Shown: piece after piece, positions 59,290-64,000 of the stretch
Position numbering within the stretch: position 1 is the stretch's first letter
Layout of the letters: each line of letters begins with the position of its first letter
Source of the DNA: Eucommia ulmoides
Lineage: Eukaryota; Streptophyta; Magnoliopsida; Garryales; Eucommiaceae
Direction: 5' to 3'
Assembly: GCA_016647705.1 (NCBI GenBank)
Contig: CM028335.1
Coordinates: 13,847,905 to 13,911,904, forward strand
Length of the DNA: 64,000 bases
The notes under the pieces: model-generated
Seen by the model: the letters and a program-made list of their open reading frames with translations, nothing else
Databases searched by the model: none
What the model was told of the DNA's origin: nothing
Made by a program: the position numbers and the translations under genes

Positions 59290-59870
59290 ATGATGGTAGA
59301 TTTGATCATGAGTTACTTAGCGAAAAAGCCCAAGAAACCTGGAAAAGGAAGCTTGGGATGCACGCGGGTCACATGTACCCAGGTCTACCATTGTCAGTGG
59401 GTTAAACTCTCGGGACAAGAACAATGCGTTCGGAAAAACCCATAATCGCCAGGAGCTCAGAACTTGCTCGGGGACCAGGCCTGCAGATAGGATCGAGCAA
59501 GATGTTCATCAGTGAAGGGTGAGTCACAACAAAATCACCAGAGAATATTCACATAATGTGGAGGACACGCAAATAACAAAATCATTGTTACGTCGATAAT
59601 GGATTCATGATTGCACACCCTCTCTCTCACCATTTTAGTTGAAGACCTGTATAAATGTCCGTGTGAGTGTGACCCAAGTACGTAGAATTTGATATTTGCA
59701 ATCAGTTTTGCACTCCCTCTTCAAATGGATACTTACTCTCAGGCCGAAGGTTCTTCGTCAGGATTCACTCCCGGTTTTAAGAATTTGTGTAGAAGCGAAG
59801 AACGGAAGATCTTAGGGACAAAACTATAAATTCACTATGTTACTATTTTTAGACAACATCAAATTCAATT
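59290..59870 (+). other. Probable LTR fragment
   Basis: Even base composition, CTGTATAAATGTCC (about 59647) as a plausible TATA region, then CAATCAGTTTTGCACTCCC and an end near TTTTTAGACAACA. Layout resembles the Tat-like LTRs elsewhere in the window. No clean target duplication found. Confidence 0.35.
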
Positions 59871-60628
59871 AATATTAATCGAACGACTAAAAACTGATAA
59901 CACCAAAAAGTAAGAATAAAAAATTGTAATTAACTTGCTTCAAGCATACTCGACTATTTTTCTTAACTTATTTGGTAATAAAATAACAAAATAAAATAAA
60001 ACAACAATCATGGCCGGTGGAGAACTTGTTCAAAAGGCTTCAATAGAATGCCTAAAAGATTTTTAAAGAGAAGATTTGAGATTCGGTTTAATTAAATACT
60101 TACATGATCTACTTGAATAACTATATATGTTTGAAATATCTTTAAAATAATAATTAACTAAACGTCGATAATTAATAATTAATTTTTAAAAAATGTCCAG
60201 TCCTAATCGCAAAACACTGTAGAATCTAATACTTGACTATATTAAAATAAATAAATAAATAAAAAATAATCCATCAGATTATACAGTTGTTAGCTATATA
60301 TATATATATAAATGTTCTATGTTGTAGAGAATGTGGTACCTACTACTCTAAGAAATACCATTTTCAACTGCATTTAGGGTTTACACGTGAGCTGCATGTA
60401 ACATATATAAAGACAATATTACAATTCCGTAAATTATAAATTTTGTTAATTTAAAGGAGGGGTTTTGAAAATGAAAAAAAAAAAAAAAAAGGAAAAAGAA
60501 AAAAAAAGGAGTTTTGACACTTTGTACCCTTGAAGTTAGCCTATTATTTCACATTTTGGGCATTTTAACCTTTTCTTTTTTGCCTTTTAATATATATATA
60601 TATATATATATTTGGTGGAAAGAGAATT
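59871..60628. other. AT-rich non-coding DNA with short microsatellites
   Basis: (TA)n runs at 60295-60310 and 60590-60611 and a poly-A run near 60474-60490. No gene recognised. Confidence 0.4.
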
Positions 60629-60940
60629 CACTACACAAAACTACATATTAAGGCAATATTTTTAGATACAATTTATAAATAATGTCTTTTTAAATTGTTA
60701 TTAAAACATTCAATCATGATGTCCTTATAATATTTATTTAATAAGACACATAAAAATATATAATAAAGAATGGCAAATTATGCTCATAATATAAATTAAT
60801 GTGACAAAATAATTGTCTTTATAAATTATTGGGATAACTTTTTATGGGACACCTTTTAATCATTTGAATAATTAATGTGTCCCAATATTGTATGTGTTAG
60901 GACAAATTTAATGCTCTTAAAAGTGAATTTTGTAGTAGTG
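60629..60940 (-). mobile_element. CACTA (En/Spm)-derived MITE, intact ends
   Basis: CACTACACAAAACTAC at the left and TTTTGTAGTAGTG at the right, with a perfect 3-bp duplication ATT (60626-60628 and 60941-60943), as expected for CACTA elements. Same family as 47250-47570 but in opposite orientation. Confidence 0.8.
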
Positions 60941-60981
60941 ATTGTAGGTGACTATTTTCTGTTTAAAATTGTAATGGATAT

Positions 60982-61514
60982 TGTTGGTGCGTAAAATTGG
61001 TACACACCTCGAGTGCGGTCTAGTCGGATGACGGGTGAGTTCTCTTGTTGAGGTGGAGTCGTGTGTTGAAAAGTCTTCAAGTGAGCTGTCCTGGGTCCTA
61101 TGAGGATTGAACCTGTGTCCAGGGTCCTGCTCCTCAGGGGGTGTACTTACAAAAGGCTCAGACCGAAATTTGTTCCGGTGAAGCCCCTCCGGCGTTCAAT
61201 CAGTGCCCAAAGAGAAAAGATATAGAATATAACAAGTAAACAAATGAACTTGTGCATCATGTAAAGTATTTAAAGCCTACATCGGGCTTACATAGCCCCT
61301 GATATATATAGGCGTTGGAGATAATTAGTCGGGCCTAAACACGGTTAATTAGTCGAAACTCTATGTTTAACTGATAATCCGGAGAGTTTAGGAAATAACT
61401 CTTGGGCTTGGGCTTTTGGGGCCATTTGGCGAAGCCCACGAGTTTTTGTTAGGCTTGTGGTGAAAATGTTGGTGATAGTGAAGGTGCTGGAGAAATCCAA
61501 AAATACCCTCATCA
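60982..61514 (-). mobile_element. Solo LTR of a Gypsy (Tat-like) element, reverse orientation
   Basis: On the + strand it starts TGTTGGTGCGTAAAATTGG, the complement of the CCAATTTT..CACCAACA end seen in the solo LTR at 56156, and it ends ACCCTCATCA. Perfect 5-bp duplication GATAT (60977-60981 and 61515-61519). Length 533 bp. TATATATAGG near 61303 read in reverse is the likely TATA region. No internal domain. Confidence 0.75.
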
Positions 61515-61519
61515 GATAT

Positions 61520-62990
61520 AATAACCTAGATTGTAGTGGGGATGATTAAGAAACTATAACGACTTGTATGATACACAAGATTCGGCAAAAGGATTAGAAT
61601 AGTCATGAGAATGATCATTTTGATACATGCGATTAATTAAATTTCATTCTAATTATCAAGAATTTCATAATCTTACAAAATATGATATTAACCAATCCCA
61701 AGATAATTTTGGTATTAATTAATCATAATTACATGAGATTATGTTTTAATCATTCATCGGCCAAAAAACGTGATCAAACATTAACCAATACTGGAATGAG
61801 AATTAAATTTAATTAAATTACTTTTTACCCTTTTCAAAATTAATTAAATTACTATTTTACCCTTTGAATTTCTAACAAATATATATCTTAATTTTTATTT
61901 TTTTATATTTCCCTCCCCCCCTCCTTCTTTTTACACTATCTTCTCTGGCGAGAATCCGACATCTCTCTCTCTCTCTCTAACTCATCACTGGTACCACCAC
62001 CACCACCCCCTGTCGATGATACCACTGCCCACCCCTGTCGACCTCCTAGCCCCTTGTCCATCGCCTTTGTCTTCTTCTTCTTCTTCCTCCTCCTCCTCAT
62101 CTTCTTCTTCTTCTTCTTCTTCTTCTTTCTCTATCTCTCCATATATATATACCTCTTATTTGGAATTTCATTTAGTTTTGAATATTATTTATTTAGAAAG
62201 CAATATATGTTTTTTAAGTGAAAATTTTATCATACAAATGCATTTCATTCCTGATTTATTCTCACCACTAATCAAACATTGGAATGAAAATGGTCATTCG
62301 AATATCATATATCTAATTATTTTTGTTACCAAATATAGGAATGATAATGATCATTCCATTCTATTAATATAGTCATTCTAATTCTATTATCATTTTATTT
62401 CATTTTAGCGTACCAAACATGGATTAGGTTTATATGTTCAAATGAAAATGAGGACCAAAGTGCGGTTTTAATCAAATTTTGGGGGTACAAAGTGTTAAAA
62501 AATCGTTGATGGAAATAACCAAATATGTAGCAATTATATTGGTTTTATTGACGGTATAAAAAATATTATTTTTTGTAAAATTATAAATTTGAATTGAACG
62601 AAAAATAATTTTCATATATAATTTTTTATTAATTAGATTTCTTATCAAATGGAATTGTATTTTAATTATTTCAATAGCCAATAAGTTTAACCATAATTTT
62701 CACGTTTATTTGATGTGAATAAATGGGAAAAACAAATATGTAAAAATAATAATAATAATAATTTATTTCCAAAGTGAAAAAGAAAGCAAATTGACATAAA
62801 TCCCCTTATAAGTAGGTCAACTATAACATAGTTGACCACCAATACACTTGGCATTTTGGCATCATGTGAAACCAAAAATAATTGGAAATTTCCACATTTA
62901 CCCTTGCTTCAATTTTTTTTTCCCAAAAAAATCTGATTGGGTCAAATTATAAAAATAAATAAAATATAGGGGATAAAAATAATAAATAAT
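61520..62990. other. Non-coding DNA upstream of the LOG gene
   Basis: AT-rich, with a (TTC)n stretch at 62071-62136 that gives a poly-Ser frame, and GAATGATAATGATCATTCCATTC near 62338, which hints at a MITE arm. No gene recognised. Confidence 0.35.
62071..62136. repeat. (TTC/TCC)n microsatellite
   Basis: Runs of TTC with some TCC units. Confidence 0.9.
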
Positions 62991-63058
62991 TGTAACTTAG
63001 TACACGGGGTCAGAGATATTGTGATGGTGGGTTATCGTTTATGGTTCCTTTTTTTCTC

Positions 63059-63066
63059 TATTTAAA
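63059..63066 (+). promoter_or_regulatory. Putative TATA box of the LOG gene
   Basis: TATTTAAA lies about 103 bp before the ATG at 63169. A GA-rich 5' leader (63140-63168) follows, common in plant genes. Confidence 0.5.
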
Positions 63067-63168
63067 CGGAGGAAAATACTCTATTTGTTCTCATTCTCTG
63101 GTCTAGTTTCCTGCTACGGAGGAGACCATTCATATCCGTTTTAGAGAGAGAAAGAGGAGAGAGAGACA

Positions 63169-63282
63169 ATGGTGGGGGAGGAGAGAGAATCAAGGTTCAA
63201 GAGAATTTGTGTGTTCTGTGGGAGCAGTTCGGGGAAGAAACCCAGCTACCGAGAAGCTGCCATTGAGTTGGGGAAAGAACTG
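63169..63282 (+). CDS. LOG: LOG-type cytokinin riboside 5'-monophosphate phosphoribohydrolase, exon 1 (partial gene)
   Basis: The 38 codons contain [18 protein letters not shown] followed by [11 protein letters not shown], the conserved N-terminus of plant LONELY GUY proteins. These cytosolic enzymes release active cytokinin bases from nucleotide precursors in one step. The exon ends at CTG/GTAATG, the conserved position of intron 1 in this family (after ..ELG.EL). The ATG context GACAATGG is good and no upstream in-frame start is apparent. The remaining exons, including the catalytic PGGxGTxxE motif, lie beyond 64000. The exon resembles LOG1/3/4-type sequences more than LOG5/7/8 from memory of the family, but 38 residues are too few for a firm paralogue call. 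The only apparently intact host coding sequence in the window. Confidence 0.85.
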
Positions 63283-64000
63283 GTAATGATTCTCTCTCTA
63301 TATCTTTCTCTCTCTAGAAAAAGCTGTGGCGTTTCAGAAAGAAACGTAGTTTTTAATCGATCTTCTTTTGGTTATCTGTTTGATTTTTCTCTGTTTTCAA
63401 TTTCAGACGTCTTATTTAAGAAACCCATTATTTTTTTTTGATTTTTTTTCCAAAAAAAAAAAAAGCAAAGTAATTTACCCATTAAAAAGTTCCATGAACA
63501 AAACCCTATCGTTTTCTGGGTTTCGATCTCTTTTCTTATTCCGGTATTTTTCCGGCATATTTTGTACGGATTTCCCGGAAAACGGTGCATTTTCCGGAGG
63601 AAAAAGTCATCTTCTTCCTAACTTATCATGCTTTTTTTTTTTTTTTTTCAAAAAAAACCTAACTGTAAACGTGGGTTCATAATTGTTGGTAAATTTGGGT
63701 CAGGGTTTATCATTGTCGTGAGCTCATGAGAGAGAAAGAGCTAGAGGAGAGAGAAAATAGCTGTAACCTGCTTGTCAGTTGAGCAGCCTTCTTGCATGAT
63801 CTTATTACACAGGTTTTTTTTTTTTTTTTTTTAATCTTAAAAAAAATAAAAATAAAAAATAAAAAAAATTTCGCCTTTCCATGGGGAAACCAAACATGTC
63901 TCTTTGATATCATGACTCCTCTTAAGCATGTCCTTACCTTGGCCACACCTCCATTACATTTACAAAAAATACGATAATCATAATATATATATAGCATTTT
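63283..64000 (+). other. Intron 1 of the LOG gene (continues beyond the window)
   Basis: Starts GTAATGATT. T-rich with several homopolymer runs (63634-63648, 63815-63832). No exon with the expected next residues (V.RNIDLVYGG) is seen before the window ends, so the intron exceeds 0.7 kb. Confidence 0.7.

Noticed and set aside
62016-62372. 118-codon frame with poly-Ser
   Set aside because: Generated by a (TTC/TCC)n microsatellite; the remainder is AT-rich with no recognisable domain.
1-64000. tRNA, rRNA or snRNA genes
   Set aside because: No cloverleaf with conserved A/B boxes and no rRNA-like sequence was recognised by eye; a tRNAscan or Rfam run would be needed to exclude them fully.

Overview
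The window looks like intergenic DNA from a flowering-plant nuclear genome. It is AT-rich with long homopolymer and (TA)n tracts, GT-AG introns, MuDR, PIF/Harbinger, hAT, CACTA, Copia, Gypsy, TRIM and LINE remnants, and a plant LOG-type gene at the right edge. I cannot name the species from sequence alone. Only one piece of an apparently intact host gene is visible: exon 1 of a LONELY GUY (LOG) cytokinin-activating phosphoribohydrolase at 63169-63282 (+), whose intron runs off the window. Every other protein-like signal is a transposable element, usually decayed.

Layout. 1-2640: a decayed MuDR-type transposase (+) lacking its catalytic core and interrupted at 1129-2011 by a TRIM with 318-bp periodicity. 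3031-9796: a 6.8-kb non-autonomous Gypsy-like LTR element (TSD AAAAT) whose interior is mostly tandem repeats. 10.4-11.7 kb: a local duplication and a foldback repeat. 12966-14124: a hAT-type element (TSD CCCCATTG). 14807-24.6 kb: a decayed Kaonashi-like MULE, with a DUF1985-like plus Ulp1-protease gene (+) converging on a MuDR transposase gene (-); the latter is split by a PIF/Harbinger element (20858-22938, TSD TAA). 26039-31125: a degenerate Copia element on the - strand (TSD GATAC) with TA...TA termini.

31-42 kb: AT-rich and low-complexity DNA, a PIF-type MITE with a GC-rich core (36616-37189), a foldback MULE (38531-39475, TSD TAAATTTTT), a perfect 89-bp tandem duplication and a 5'-truncated LINE (41800-42191, 16-bp TSD). 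42.8-46.9 kb: a probable old Copia-type LTR broken by a 2.26-kb Gypsy-type solo LTR (43217-45480, TSD TTGAT) with a run of C(TTCG)G hairpins. 47.2-63 kb: two CACTA MITEs in opposite orientation, another foldback element, a Pack-MULE (52876-54980) carrying a receptor-like-kinase fragment with a hAT MITE inside its left TIR, a related foldback element (57526-58404), and two solo LTRs (56156-56956 and 60982-61514).

The most interesting signals are: (a) the Ulp1/DUF1985 MULE with clusters of a short partly palindromic motif in its non-coding parts, reminiscent of the VANC anti-silencing arrangement in VANDAL MULEs; (b) the Pack-MULE gene capture with nested hAT; (c) the in-frame tandem arrays of the LTR element. 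All assignments come from reading the sequence; no database search or alignment program was run.
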